DNA of 64,000 nucleotides, from assembly GCA_037893225.1 (NCBI GenBank), contig JAZGUH010000367.1, positions 186,001 through 250,000 on the forward strand. Reading direction: 5' to 3'. This document shows positions 43,469 to 54,511 of this stretch, in pieces; the stretch's first letter is position 1; the number at the start of each line of letters is the position of its first letter. The DNA is from Hippasteria phrygiana (taxonomy: Eukaryota > Echinodermata > Asteroidea > Valvatida > Goniasteridae). The position numbers were made by a program, and so were the translations under genes. Under the pieces are notes generated by a model that did not search any database, was not told the origin of the DNA, and saw only the letters and a program-made list of their open reading frames with translations.

Positions 43469-43917
43469 TACACTTTCGTGACTGATCTGGGGTAGCCTTG
43501 GACCAATGTTACTCTTTCGCCTAGTTACCGCATGACTGGTAGCCTGCCGTCCTTATTATTTGCTACTGAACAGTACATAATATGATAAACAAAATACAAA
43601 TTCATTACAGAGCAGGTACCCAGCTTTGGACAAGTAATTGTATGTTGAATTTTCTTTTTGGCGTTTTTATTCGGAACTAGGCTTACCTTTTTACAGTCGT
43701 GAAGTTGCTGGGGGTTGGGAAGGGGGGTTGGGTTAAATGTAAACATAATCACCACTTGTGGACCGCCTTGGAGTAACCATTGTACACATATCGCAGGGAG
43801 CAGGTTAAAACACTTGCGCGCACGCAGAACGTTGACTGGTTGACTTGAATTAGCACTTCATTCACTACATTGTCCATGAGGACACAAGAAATAGGTCTAT
43901 CATGGACAAAAAGGTTC

Positions 43918-43999
43918 TGGCATCGGTGGGATTCGAACCCACGCCATCGAAATGACTGGTGCCTTAAACCAGCGTCTTAGACCGCTCGGCCACGCTACA
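43918..43999 (-). tRNA. tRNA-Leu(AAG)-like, triple mismatch
   Basis: A68, A24 and T1 as at 42856. T5 terminator. Confidence 0.6.
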
Positions 44000-44451
44000 T
44001 ACACTTCCGTGACTGATCTGGGGTAGCCTTGGGCCAATGTTACTCTTTCGCTTTGTTACCGCATGACTGGTAGCCTACCGTCCTTATTATTTGCTACTGA
44101 ACAGTACATAAAATGATAAACAAAATACAAATTATTTACAGAGCAGGTACCCAGCTTTGGACAAGTAATTGTATGTTGAATTTTCTTTTTGGCGTTTTCA
44201 TTCGGAACTAGGCTTACCTTTTTACAGTCGTTAAATTTCTGGGGGTTGGGAAGGGGGGGGGTGGGTAAAATGTAAACATAATCACCACTTGTGGACCCGC
44301 CTTGGAGTAACCATTGTACACATATCGCAGGGAGCAGGTTAAAACACGTGCGCGCACGCAGAACGTTGACTGGTTGACTTGAATTAGCATTTCATTCACT
44401 ACATTGTCTATGAGGACACAAGAAATAGGTCTATGAGGGACACAAAGGTTC

Positions 44452-44533
44452 TGGCAGCGGTGGGATTCGAACCCACGCCATCGAAATGACTGGTGCCTAA
44501 CACCAGCGCCTTAGACCGCTCGGCCACGCTACC
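44452..44533 (-). tRNA. trnL-UAG: tRNA-Leu(UAG)
   Basis: Loop GTTAGGC, stems intact, no T4 terminator. Confidence 0.88.
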
Positions 44534-44982
44534 TACACTTTCGTGACTGATCTGGGGTAGCCTTGGACCAATGTTACTCTTTCGCCTAGTTACCGCATGA
44601 CTGGTAGCCTGCCGTCCTTATTATTTGCTACTGAACAGTACATAATATGATAAACAAAATACAAATTCATTACAGAGCAGGTACCCAGCTTTGGACAAGT
44701 AATTGTATGTTGAATTTTCTTTTTGGCGTTTTTATTCGGAACTAGGCTTACCTTTTTACAGTCGTGAAGTTGCTGGGGGTTGGGAAGGGGGGTTGGGTTA
44801 AATGTAAACATAATCACCACTTGTGGACCGCCTTGGAGTAACCATTGTACACATATCGCATGGAGCAGGTTAAAACACGTGCGCGCACGCAGAACGTTGA
44901 CTGGTTGACTTGAATTAGCATTTCATTCACTACATTGTCTATGAGGACACAAGAAATAGGTCTATGAGGGACACAAAGGTTC

Positions 44983-45064
44983 TGGCAGCGGTGGGATTCG
45001 AACCCACGCCATCGAAATGACTGGTGCCTAACACCAGCGCCTTAGACCGCTCGGCCACGCTACC
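44983..45064 (-). tRNA. trnL-UAG: tRNA-Leu(UAG)
   Basis: Loop GTTAGGC, stems intact, no T4 terminator. It follows another UAG gene, breaking the alternation. Confidence 0.88.
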
Positions 45065-45513
45065 TACACTTTCGTGACTGATCTGGGGTAGCCTTGGACC
45101 AATGTTACTCTTTCGCCTAGTTACCGCATGACTGGTAGCCTGCCGTCCTTATTATTTGCTACTGAACAGTACATAATATGATAAACAAAATACAAATTCA
45201 TTACAGAGCAGGTACCCAGCTTTGGACAAGTAATTGTATGTTGAATTTTCTTTTTGGCGTTTTTATTCGGAACTAGGCTTACCTTTTTACAGTCGTGAAG
45301 TTGCTGGGGGTTGGGAAGGGGGGTTGGGTTAAATGTAAACATAATCACCACTTGTGGACCGCCTTGGAGTAACCATTGTACACATATCGCAGGGAGCAGG
45401 TTAAAACACTTGCGCGCACGCAGAACGTTGACTGGTTGACTTGAATTAGCACTTCATTCACTACATTGTCCATGAGGACACAAGAAATAGGTCTATCATG
45501 GACAAAAAGGTTC

Positions 45514-45595
45514 TGGCATCGGTGGGATTCGAACCCACGCCATCGAAATGACTGGTGCCTTAAACCAGCGTCTTAGACCGCTCGGCCACGCTACA
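45514..45595 (-). tRNA. tRNA-Leu(AAG)-like, triple mismatch
   Basis: A68, A24 and T1. T5 terminator. Confidence 0.6.
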
Positions 45596-46044
45596 TACAC
45601 TTCCGTGACTGATCTGGGGTAGCCTTGGGCCAATGTTACTCTTTCGCTTTGTTACCGCATGACTGGTAGCCTACCGTCCTTATTATTTGCTACTGAACAG
45701 TACATAAAATGATAAACAAAATACAAATTATTTACAGAGCAGGTACCCAGCTTTGGACAAGTAATTGTATGTTGAATTTTCTTTTTGGCGTTTTCATTCG
45801 GAACTAGGCTTACCTTTTTACAGTCGTTAAATTTCTGGGGGTTGGGAAGGGGGGGTGGGTAAAATGTAAACATAATCACCACTTGTGGACCGCCTTGGAG
45901 TAACCATTGTACACATATCGCAGGGAGCAGGTTAAAACACGTGCGCGCACGCAGAACGTTGACTGGTTGACTTGAATTAGCATTTCATTCACTACATTGT
46001 CTATGAGGACACAAGAAATAGGTCTATGAGGGACACAAAGGTTC

Positions 46045-46126
46045 TGGCAGCGGTGGGATTCGAACCCACGCCATCGAAATGACTGGTGCCTAACACCAGC
46101 GCCTTAGACCGCTCGGCCACGCTACC
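46045..46126 (-). tRNA. trnL-UAG: tRNA-Leu(UAG)
   Basis: Loop GTTAGGC, stems intact, no T4 terminator. Confidence 0.88.
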
Positions 46127-46575
46127 TACACTTTCGTGACTGATCTGGGGTAGCCTTGGACCAATGTTACTCTTTCGCCTAGTTACCGCATGACTGGTAG
46201 CCTGCCGTCCTTATTATTTGCTACTGAACAGTACATAATATGATAAACAAAATACAAATTCATTACAGAGCAGGTACCCAGCTTTGGACAAGTAATTGTA
46301 TGTTGAATTTTCTTTTTGGCGTTTTTATTCGGAACTAGGCTTACCTTTTTACAGTCGTGAAGTTGCTGGGGGTTGGGAAGGGGGGTTGGGTTAAATGTAA
46401 ACATAATCACCACTTGTGGACCGCCTTGGAGTAACCATTGTACACATATCGCAGGGAGCAGGTTAAAACACTTGCGCGCACGCAGAACGTTGACTGGTTG
46501 ACTTGAATTAGCACTTCATTCACTACATTGTCCATGAGGACACAAGAAATAGGTCTATCATGGACAAAAAGGTTC

Positions 46576-46657
46576 TGGCATCGGTGGGATTCGAACCCAC
46601 GCCATCGAAATGACTGGTGCCTTAAACCAGCGTCTTAGACCGCTCGGCCACGCTACA
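46576..46657 (-). tRNA. tRNA-Leu(AAG)-like, triple mismatch
   Basis: A68, A24 and T1; fourth copy of this form. T5 terminator. Confidence 0.6.
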
Positions 46658-47107
46658 TACACTTCCGTGACTGATCTGGGGTAGCCTTGGGCCAATGTTA
46701 CTCTTTCGCTTTGTTACCGCATGACTGGTAGCCTACCGTCCTTATTATTTGCTACTGAACAGTACATAAAATGATAAACAAAATACAAATTATTTACAGA
46801 GCAGGTACCCAGCTTTGGACAAGTAATTGTATGTTGAATTTTCTTTTTGGCGTTTTCATTCGGAACTAGGCTTACCTTTTTACAGTCGTTAAATTTCTGG
46901 GGGTGGGGAAGGATGGGTTGGGTAAAATGTAAACATAATCACCACTTGTGGACCGCCTTGGAGTAACCATTGTACACATATCGCAGGGAGCAGGTTAAAA
47001 CACGTGCGCGCACGCAGAACGTTGACTGGTTGACTTGAATTAGCACTTCATTCACTACATTGTCCATGAGGACACAAGAAATAGGTCTATGAGGGACAAA
47101 AAGGTTC

Positions 47108-47189
47108 TGGCAGCAGTGGGATTCGAACCCACGCCATCGAAATGACTGGTGCCTTAAACCAGCGACTTAGACCGCTCGGCCACGCTACC
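47108..47189 (-). tRNA. tRNA-Leu(AAG)-like, D-stem mismatch
   Basis: AAG loop in a body that otherwise carries the T24/T66 marks of the UAG genes at 27428 and 29034, a recombinant. T5 terminator. Confidence 0.65.
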
Positions 47190-47637
47190 TACACTTTCGT
47201 GACTGATCTGGGGTAGCCTTGGGCCAATGTTACTCTTTCGCCTAGTTACCGCATGACTGGTAGCCTACCGTCCTTATTATTTGCTACTGAACAGTACATA
47301 ATATGATAAACAAAATACAAATTATTTACAGAGCAGGTACCCAGCTTTGGACAAGTAATTGTATGTTGAATTTTCGTTTTGGCGTTTTCATTCGGAACTA
47401 GGCTTACCTTTTTACAGTAGTTAAATTTCTGGGGGTTGGGAAGGGGGTTGGGTAAAATGTAAACATAATCACCACTTGTGGACCGCCTTGGAGTAACCAT
47501 TGTACACATATCGCATGGAGCAGGTTAAAACACGTGCGCGCACGCAGAACGTTGACTGGTTGACTTGAATTAGCACTTCATTCACTACATTGTCCATGAG
47601 GACACAAGAAATAGGTCTATGAGGGACAAAAAGGTTC

Positions 47638-47720
47638 TGGCAGCGGTGGGGATTCGAACCCACGCCATCGAAATGACTGGTGCCTAAAACCAGCGACTTA
47701 GACCGGTCGGCCACGCTACC
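47638..47720 (-). tRNA. tRNA-Leu(UAG)-like, 83 nt, degenerate
   Basis: An extra C on the 3' side of the T arm (ATCCCCAC) gives an 8-base T loop or a bulge. T24 and a D-loop change (GACCGG) add to the damage. T5 terminator. Confidence 0.55.
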
Positions 47721-48170
47721 TACACTTTCGTGACTGATCTGGGGTAGCCTTGGGCCAATGTTACTCTTTCGCCTAGTTACCGCATGACTGGTAGCCTACC
47801 GTCCTTATTATTTGCTACTGAACAGTACATAAAATGATAAACAAAATACAAATTCTTTACAGAGCAGGTACCCAGCTTTGGACAAGTAATTGTATGTTGA
47901 ATTTTCTTTTTGGCGTTTTCATTCGGAACTAGGCTTACCTTTTTACAGTCGTTAAATTTCTGGGGGTGGGGAAGGGGGGGTTGGGTAAAATGTAAACAAA
48001 ATCACCACTTGTGGACCGCCTTGGAGTAACCATTGTACACATATCGCAGGGAGGAGGTTAAAACACGTGCGCGCACGCAGAACGTTGACTGGTTTACTTG
48101 AATTAGCACTTCATTCACTACATTGTCCATGAGGACACAAGAAATAGGTCTATCATGGACAAAAAGGTTC

Positions 48171-48252
48171 TGGCAGCGGTGGGATTCGAACCCACGCCAT
48201 CGAAATGACTGGTGCCTTAAACCAGCGCTTTAGACCGCTCGGCCACGCTACC
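48171..48252 (-). tRNA. trnL-AAG: tRNA-Leu(AAG), D-stem mismatch
   Basis: A23 faces C12; otherwise intact. T5 terminator. Confidence 0.75.
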
Positions 48253-48718
48253 TACACTTCGTGACTGATCTGGGGTAGCCTTAGGCCAATGTTACTCTTT
48301 CGCTTTGTTACCGCATGACTGGTAGCCTACCGTCCTTATTATTTGCTACTGAACAGTACATAATATGATAAACAAAATACAAATTATTTACAGAGCAGGT
48401 ACCCAGCTTTGGACAAGTAATTGTATGTTGAATTTTCTTTTTGGCGTTTTCATTCGGAACTAGGCTTACATTTTGACAGTCGTTACATTTTTGGGGGCTT
48501 GGGAAGGGGGGGGGGGGGGGGCGGGGGGTTGGGTAAAATGTAAACATAATCACCACATGTGGACCGCCTTGGAGTAACCATTGTACACATATCGCAGGGA
48601 GCAGGTTAAAACACGTGCGCGCACGCAGAACGTTGACTGGTTGACTTGAATTAGCACTTCATTCACTACATTGTCCATGAGGACACAAGAAATAGGTCTA
48701 TGAGGGACAAAAAGGTTC

Positions 48719-48801
48719 TGGCAGCGGTGGGGATTCGAACCCACGCCATCGAAATGACTGGTGCCTAAAACCAGCGCCTTAGACCGCTCGGCCACGCTAC
48801 C
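48719..48801 (-). tRNA. tRNA-Leu(UAG)-like, 83 nt
   Basis: Loop TTTAGGC and intact D arm, but the same extra C in the T arm as 47638. T5 terminator. Confidence 0.65.
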
Positions 48802-49251
48802 TACACTTTCGTGACTGATCTGGGGTAGCCTTGGGCCAATGTTACTCTTTCGCCTAGTTACCGCATGACTGGTAGCCTACCGTCCTTATTATTTGCTACT
48901 GAACAGTACATAAAATGATAAACAAAATACAAATTCTTTACAGAGCAGGTACCCAGCTTTGGACAAGTAATTGTATGTTGAATTTTCTTTTTGGCGTTTT
49001 CATTCGGAACTAGGCTTACCTTTTTACAGTCGTTAAATTTCTGGGGGTGGGGAAGGGGGGGTTGGGTAAAATGTAAACATAATCACCACTTGTGGACCGC
49101 CTTGGAGTAACCATTGTACACATATCGCAGGGAGGAGGTTAAAACACGTGCGCGCACGCAGAACGTTGACTGGTTTACTTGAATTAGCACTTCATTCACT
49201 ACATTGTCCATGAGGACACAAGAAATAGGTCTATGAGGGACAAAAAGGTTC

Positions 49252-49301
49252 TGGCAGCGGTGGGATTCGAACCCACGCCATCGAAATGACTGGTGCCTTA
49301 A
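49252..49301 (-). pseudogene. tRNA-Leu(AAG), 3' half, split by piggyBac
   Basis: It carries the 3' half from the anticodon loop to A73 and ends exactly at TTAA (49298-49301). The other half is at 52931-52966. Both halves match the intact AAG class. Confidence 0.92.
49298..49301. repeat. TTAA target duplication, piggyBac copy 1, left
   Basis: Within the anticodon loop TTTAAGGC of a tRNA-Leu(AAG). Partner TTAA at 52931-52934. Confidence 0.9.
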
Positions 49302-49687
49302 CCCTTTCAGTACCAAGGCATATTTTGTCACTATGCTTTGGTTACCACAGTAATGTACATGACATGACCAGTTCTTGACCAAGCACTTTTTGCAAAGTTT
49401 TAGTGTATAGCGCCCTCGCAAGGCAATGTAATGAAAGGCCACTCTCCTTTGAAGTGGTGTTGAATCATATGGGATTGACAGTACCCCCAAAACAATGACT
49501 ATTAGATTAATAAAAACGATAATATTGGCCTATGATATGGTTTTTAAACTATCCCTTTAAAAAAAAACTTAACATCCCAGGTATGTGTGAACATTTTATT
49601 CAAAATGAAGGAAATCCGGACTGAGGGTAATTGCACCAACATAAAAAATGGGTACACTATGGATGCAGTTAAAAGTTCAAATGAATG

Positions 49688-49771
49688 CCCTCCCCCCCCC
49701 CCCCCCCGATTCAATGTTGGGTGGCGGTGTGTGCACCATCACTCCAACATTGAAATGGGGGGGGGGGGACC
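49688..49771. repeat. Hairpin with poly-C and poly-G arms, copy 1
   Basis: A poly-C run and GATTCAATGTTGG are mirrored by CCAACATTGAAAT and a poly-G run, with TGCACCATCAC in the loop. Inside the piggyBac 3' UTR; the counterpart is at 54400-54479. Confidence 0.75.
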
Positions 49772-49800
49772 GCAATAAAACCTACTCGGGCGAATGCTTA

Positions 49801-50544
49801 TCACAGACTGTGAAACTTCTCAAAGCATCGTATTACACACATTGGTTTGTCACACTGTTTACAAATCATGCGAGTTTGTTTCCGCTTGGCTCTGGTACTG
49901 CAAACAACACAGTTGCGCTTTTTGCCAGCAACATTTCTCCCAGGATAGTGATGATTTGGAAAGCGGCTGGAACCACAGGACACTTGACTGGCATGCTGAG
50001 CTGGGTTGTGCTTCCAGGTGGAAAGAAGTTCTTCTATCACCTTGACCCTGAAATCCAAAGTGGTCAAGTGCTGGTTTGTAGGGATGCTGTTGTATACAAT
50101 GGTAGCATTCAACAAACAGATGTCAAGAATGGTCACGAAAACTCTTTTCCACCATTTCATCGATTTGTGAGGGTGCGAGTAGTACTGACACATTTGTGCT
50201 GCGAGATCACTTCCTCCCATGTATTTATTATAATCATTGACGACAGAAGGTTTTTTGATCGTACGAAGTCCACTCAAACTGTTTTTGCTCCGAATGTCTT
50301 TCGTGTCGATATCGCAGTTTCCAAAATTGGTGAGAAGAGTTACACGTTTGGCATCCTGCCAAACGACGCACAGTTGCCCGGCTTTGGTGTAAAACTGGGC
50401 GTCAGCACCTCTTCTCATGGGGTACTTTTTTGGGTTTGCACAATCTGGAATCCCTTGTGAGGTGTAGCGTACAGTTCCACGAGCTCCGAACTTTAACTGT
50501 GACAACTTGCAGACGAGAGCCGGGCTCGTGTACCAATTGTCCAT
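49801..50544 (-). pseudogene. piggyBac transposase, C-terminal part (copy 1)
   Basis: The frame includes MDNWYTSPAL (second catalytic Asp), NDYNKYMGGSDLAAQ (third Asp) and a C-terminal Cys/His-rich domain (CVVCSTRAKRKQ, CKQC, CVIRC), as in the piggyBac family. It is separated from the N-terminal part by a frameshift and by the nested insertion at 50580-50720, so this copy cannot make an intact enzyme. Confidence 0.9.
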
Positions 50545-50579
50545 GAAAATGAAATGTCCTTTATGTTCGAGTCCTTTAA

Positions 50580-50720
50580 AACCCTCCTATACTTATAACT
50601 ATCACAGCCTATCAAAATTTCTAAACACCAACTCTGACAGTTTGTGTGTGTTTCAATCTGAAATTTGATAGGTTTTGATCTGTACAGCAGCTGGGTCGAT
50701 TTTGGCCCTGAGAACAGTTA
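50580..50720. mobile_element. 141-bp TTAA-flanked insertion inside the transposase
   Basis: Flanked by TTAA at 50576-50579 and 50721-50724. Copy 2 has a single TTAA at the same place (55287-55290), which gives the empty site. It contains an internal inverted repeat (CCTATCAAAATT / AATTTGATAGG). Its ends do not match the host piggyBac well, so it is a different TTAA-targeting MITE or a very short derivative. Confidence 0.82.
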
Positions 50721-50736
50721 TTAATAAGGTCGAGGA

Positions 50737-51487
50737 CTACATGCCCAGCAGATGGAACATTAGGTGGGTGGTGTGTTGAAGCATAACCAACGGGGAGGGT
50801 TGACTAGATTCTTTTGATGTGGGCTGAGAGCCCGTGAACACCTTCCAGGCACATGTATAACCGGTTTCTGACTCGTTCAATGAAAAACATTTCAATCCCC
50901 ATTTGGCGGACTTTCGTGGCATGTACTGTTTGAAACCAAGTCGGCCTTTGAACTTTATCATTGTCTCATCCGGTGAGAGGTTTCGGCCTGGCTTGTAAAT
51001 GCGAGGAAAGGATGGCAATACAATGTCGAGCAGCGGGCGAACCTTGGACAGTTTGTCAGGGGGAGCATCACCTGGTTGAGCTCTGTTGTTGGCAAGGTGG
51101 AAAAATCGAAGGATCGCAGTGAATCGATTGCGAGACATGGTCGCCGAATACAGGGGACTTCGCAGAACTTCGGACCTGGACCAGTGCATGCTGTAGCGAG
51201 GCCTTTTGTTGATACCCATGCACAGAAGCAAGGCCATGAATGCCATCATTTCAGGAACAGTAGTTGGAGTCCAGGTAGGCTGATGATTGGCTGCATCTGC
51301 ACACATTGTTTGGTCGGCATAGCGATTGGTCTCCTCCACCATCAACTCCCACACTGCTTGGCAGAAGAAGAGCTGAAAGATCTGCATGGGTGACAGGTGA
51401 CTGAAATCTTCCGTACAGCCAGTCTCTTCACTGAAGTTCATCGGTGGGCGCTTGCTGTAGGAGGTGCTTGCTTTACTCCATCCACAC
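50737..51487 (-). pseudogene. piggyBac transposase, exon 2 N-terminal part (copy 1)
   Basis: Acceptor TATTTCAG at 51488 leads into CGWSKASTSYSKRPP, in frame with exon 1 at 52527-52678. It includes SPDETMIKFKGRLG (first catalytic Asp) and KWGLKCF. The frame ends at a stop after a shift near a C-run (CCCTCCCC), before the second catalytic motif. Confidence 0.88.
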
Positions 51488-52526
51488 CTGAAATAGGAAC
51501 ATTCCAAAATGTAATGGGACGCTATTCATTTCAAGGCACATTTTCTTTAAGGTAGTATACAACATTAGCTTTTGTTTTTTGGGTCAAACGGATTGATCCG
51601 GGGTTTAGTATTTTTTTGGACGACGGTTGGCCAACCATCTTTGGAAATTGCTACAAAATGTCAGTTTGGTTAAACAGAACAGCACACCAGGTGCCCTGAT
51701 TTCACAGGATGCTCGAGACTATTCTTGACTGTCAAGTACGGTCATTCATAATAATGAGGTATAGTTTTCTTCTTGTCTGTGTGGGGTGGGGGGGGGGTGG
51801 TCGCAAATGTTGTATTACCTTTAATGACAAGCTGTCCTTACAATGCTGTTTTTGGATGCTCATATCTAGTGTTCCCACTTAAATAAGTGCAGCCATGATT
51901 CAATTGCTGTAGGCCTTTTATCCCTAAATTCACATAAGACACAGATTGTAGTTAATATTTTGAGTATCTTACTTATCAATCTTAGCTAACAAGTAAAAAA
52001 TACGCACATTCAGAAACATGTACGAGGCTGCTGTTCATTTGCAGACCAATGTTCTTATAGGAAATTGTGATTAATATTTTGATTTCGGGGGTTCATGTAC
52101 ATTAATTAATATAGTTTTTAATTACATTCAAATCTCCTTTTTATAGATTATTATTGCCGCCAGTCTTTTTAGTAATTGAATAAGGCCCAATTCAGTGTAA
52201 TTGAAATGTGCTTTTTCTTGTCAGCATTGCATTTGCTGTCCTATCTGAACTTTGAATTTGATGCAAAATCATCACACTTGACTCTGCATACTTCAGGTAC
52301 AAATTCAATATTTTCATCAATTTCTAATTGGATTCCATCGGATTATGCAATGCAAACTTCAACGTTCAGTGCTTTTTATGATTTTCCCTGCGAAAGAACA
52401 TCAAAAAGCAAAGGTTACATTACAGTCTTCCTCCATGGTAAATATAACGTTAGACATGAATGACGGATGCGAAACATTTCGAGACTAGCCAAGTTGAACC
52501 TACTAAAGTTTTAGGAACCTCCCTAC
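51488..52526 (-). other. Intron of the piggyBac transposase, copy 1
   Basis: Donor GTAGGG after TTCAG (52526) and acceptor TATTTCAG (51488). It contains a poly-G stretch (51783-51799). No coding signal was seen inside. Confidence 0.65.
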
Positions 52527-52678
52527 CTGAAGTTTGGCTTTCCCGACGAAGTTGACATGGTAGGGATTGCTTCTCCGTCACTTTCGTCAGATGTTGCTAG
52601 AGAAGATTCATCATCGGACATATCTGAACCGCTATCTGCGAAGATTTCCTCCAAAATCTTGGAAGCGTTTTCGGCCAT
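52527..52678 (-). CDS. piggyBac transposase exon 1 (copy 1)
   Basis: ATG at 52678 starts a 50-residue acidic segment (MAENASKILEEIFADSGSDM and following Ser/Asp/Glu-rich residues) typical of piggyBac N termini. It ends AACTTCAG then GTAGGG. The split Arg codon joins exon 2 in frame. Confidence 0.75.
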
Positions 52679-52930
52679 GATAGCAGCTAAGTGGCGCGTG
52701 GGGATGCAAAGAGTGTTTCGCGCGCGTGCCTATTAAAGTGTAAAACCAACAGCACAGCGCGCTGCCCAAAGTGAGGGCGCTGTTCACATTTCAGTTGCAA
52801 ACAATAGTAGCTCGTGCCAACAGAGAACGCTGGTCGTGTAAAGCTAATATATTCATGTGCCAAGCAAGCACGATGGTTGCGAAAGTCCATGCAACATTGA
52901 GCCCAGGTGGCGCGCGCGGTATTGATAGGG

Positions 52931-52966
52931 TTAAACCAGCGCCTTAGACCGCTCGGCCACGCTACC
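52931..52966 (-). pseudogene. tRNA-Leu(AAG), 5' half, split by piggyBac copy 1
   Basis: 5' half with intact A box (TGGCCGAGCGG), starting at the second TTAA copy. Partner of 49252-49301. Confidence 0.92.
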
Positions 52967-53415
52967 TACACTTCCGTGACTGATCTGGGGTAGCTTTAGG
53001 CGATTGTTACTCTTTCGCTTTGTTACCGCATGACTGGTAGCCTACCGTCCTTATTATTTGCTACTGAACAGTACATAATATGATAAACAAAATACAAACT
53101 ATTTACAGAGCAGGTACCCAGCTTTGGACAAGTAATTGTATGTTGAATTTTCTTTTTGGAGTTGTTATTCGGAACTAGGCTTAACGTTTTACAGTCGTGA
53201 AATTGCTGGGGGTTGGGAAGGGGGGTTGGGTAAAATGTAATCATAATCACCACTTGTGGACCGCCTTGGAGTAACCATTGTACACATATCGCAGGGAGGA
53301 GGTTAAAACACGTGCGCGCACGCAGAACGTTGACTGGTTGACTTGAATTAGCACTTCATTCAATACATTGTCCATGAGGACACAAGAAATAAGTCTATGA
53401 GGGACAACAAGATTC

Positions 53416-53497
53416 TGGCAGCGGTGGGATTCGAACCCACGCCATCGAAATGACTGGTGCCTTAAACCAGCGCCTTAGACCGCTCGGCCACGCTACC
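53416..53497 (-). tRNA. trnL-AAG: tRNA-Leu(AAG)
   Basis: Loop TTAAGGC, all stems intact. The 3' flank reads AATCTTGTTG, with no T4 terminator. Confidence 0.9.
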
Positions 53498-53959
53498 TAC
53501 ACTTCGTGACTGATCTGGGGTAGCCTTAGGCCAATGTTACTCTTTCGCTTTGTTACCGCATGACTGGTAGCCTACCGTCCTTATTATTTGCTACTGAACA
53601 GTACATAATATGATAAACAAAATACAAATTATTTACAGAGCAGGTACCCAGCTTTGGACAAGTAATTGTATGTTGAATTTTCTTTTTGGCGTTTTCATTC
53701 GGAACTAGGCTTACATTTTGACAGTCGTTACATTTTTGGGGGCTTGGGAAGGGGGGGGGGGGCGGGGGGTTGGGTAAAATGTAAACATAATCACCACATG
53801 TGGACCGCCTTGGAGTAACCATTGTACACATATCGCAGGGAGCAGGTTAAAACACGTGCGCGCACGCAGAACGTTGACTGGTTGACTTAAAATAGCACTT
53901 CATTCACTACATTGTCCATGAGGACACAAGAAATAGGTCTATGAGGGACAAAAAGGTTC

Positions 53960-54009
53960 TGGCAGCGGTGGGATTCGAACCCACGCCATCGAAATGACTG
54001 GTGCCTTAA
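53960..54009 (-). pseudogene. tRNA-Leu(AAG), 3' half, split by piggyBac copy 2
   Basis: Ends at TTAA 54006-54009 in the anticodon loop, exactly as at 49298. The other half is at 57503-57538. Confidence 0.92.
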
Positions 54010-54399
54010 CCCTTTCAGTACCAAGGCATATTTTGTCACTATGCTTTGGTTACCACAGTAATGTACATGACATGACCAGTTCTTGACCAAGCACTTTTTG
54101 CAAAGTTTTAGTGTATAGCGCCCTCGCAAGGCAATGTAATGAAAGGCCACTCTCCTTTGAAGTGGTGTTGAATCATATGGGATTGACAGTACCCCCAAAA
54201 CAATGACTATTAGATTAATAAAAACGATAATATTGGCCTATGATATGGTTTTTAAACTACCCCTTTAAAAAAAAACTTAACATCCCAGGTATGTGTGAAC
54301 ATTTTATTCAAAATGAAGGAAATCCGGACTGAGGGTAATTGCACCAACATAAAAAATGGGTACACTATGGATGCAGTTAAAAGTTCAAATGAATGCCCT

Positions 54400-54479
54400 C
54401 CCCCCCCCCCCCCCGATTCAATGTTGGGTGGCGGTGTGTGCACCATCACTCCAACATTGAAATGGGGGGGGGGGGGGGG
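54400..54479. repeat. Hairpin with poly-C and poly-G arms, copy 2
   Basis: Same hairpin as at 49688-49771 with different homopolymer lengths. Confidence 0.75.
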
Positions 54480-54511
54480 ACCGCAATAAAACCTACTCGG
54501 GCGAATGCTTA

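Larger units (their letters stand above)
49302..52930 (-). mobile_element. piggyBac-like transposon, copy 1 (3629 bp)
   Basis: Ends CCCTTTCAGTACC and (reverse complement) CCCTATCAATACC, a 13-bp inverted repeat with two mismatches, flanked by TTAA. It holds a transposase gene on the - strand with a ~1-kb intron and a frameshift, plus a 141-bp nested insertion. It differs from copy 2 mainly by that insertion and poly-G lengths. Confidence 0.92.

Noticed and set aside
49648..50460. Long + strand frame (270 aa) over the piggyBac transposase, and its copy at 54521-55171.
   Set aside because: It is the antisense shadow of the transposase coding region, whose catalytic motifs lie on the - strand.
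52176..52463. 95-residue + strand frame within the piggyBac intron (also 56748-57035).
   Set aside because: It is AT-rich, lies inside the transposase intron and has no recognised motif.
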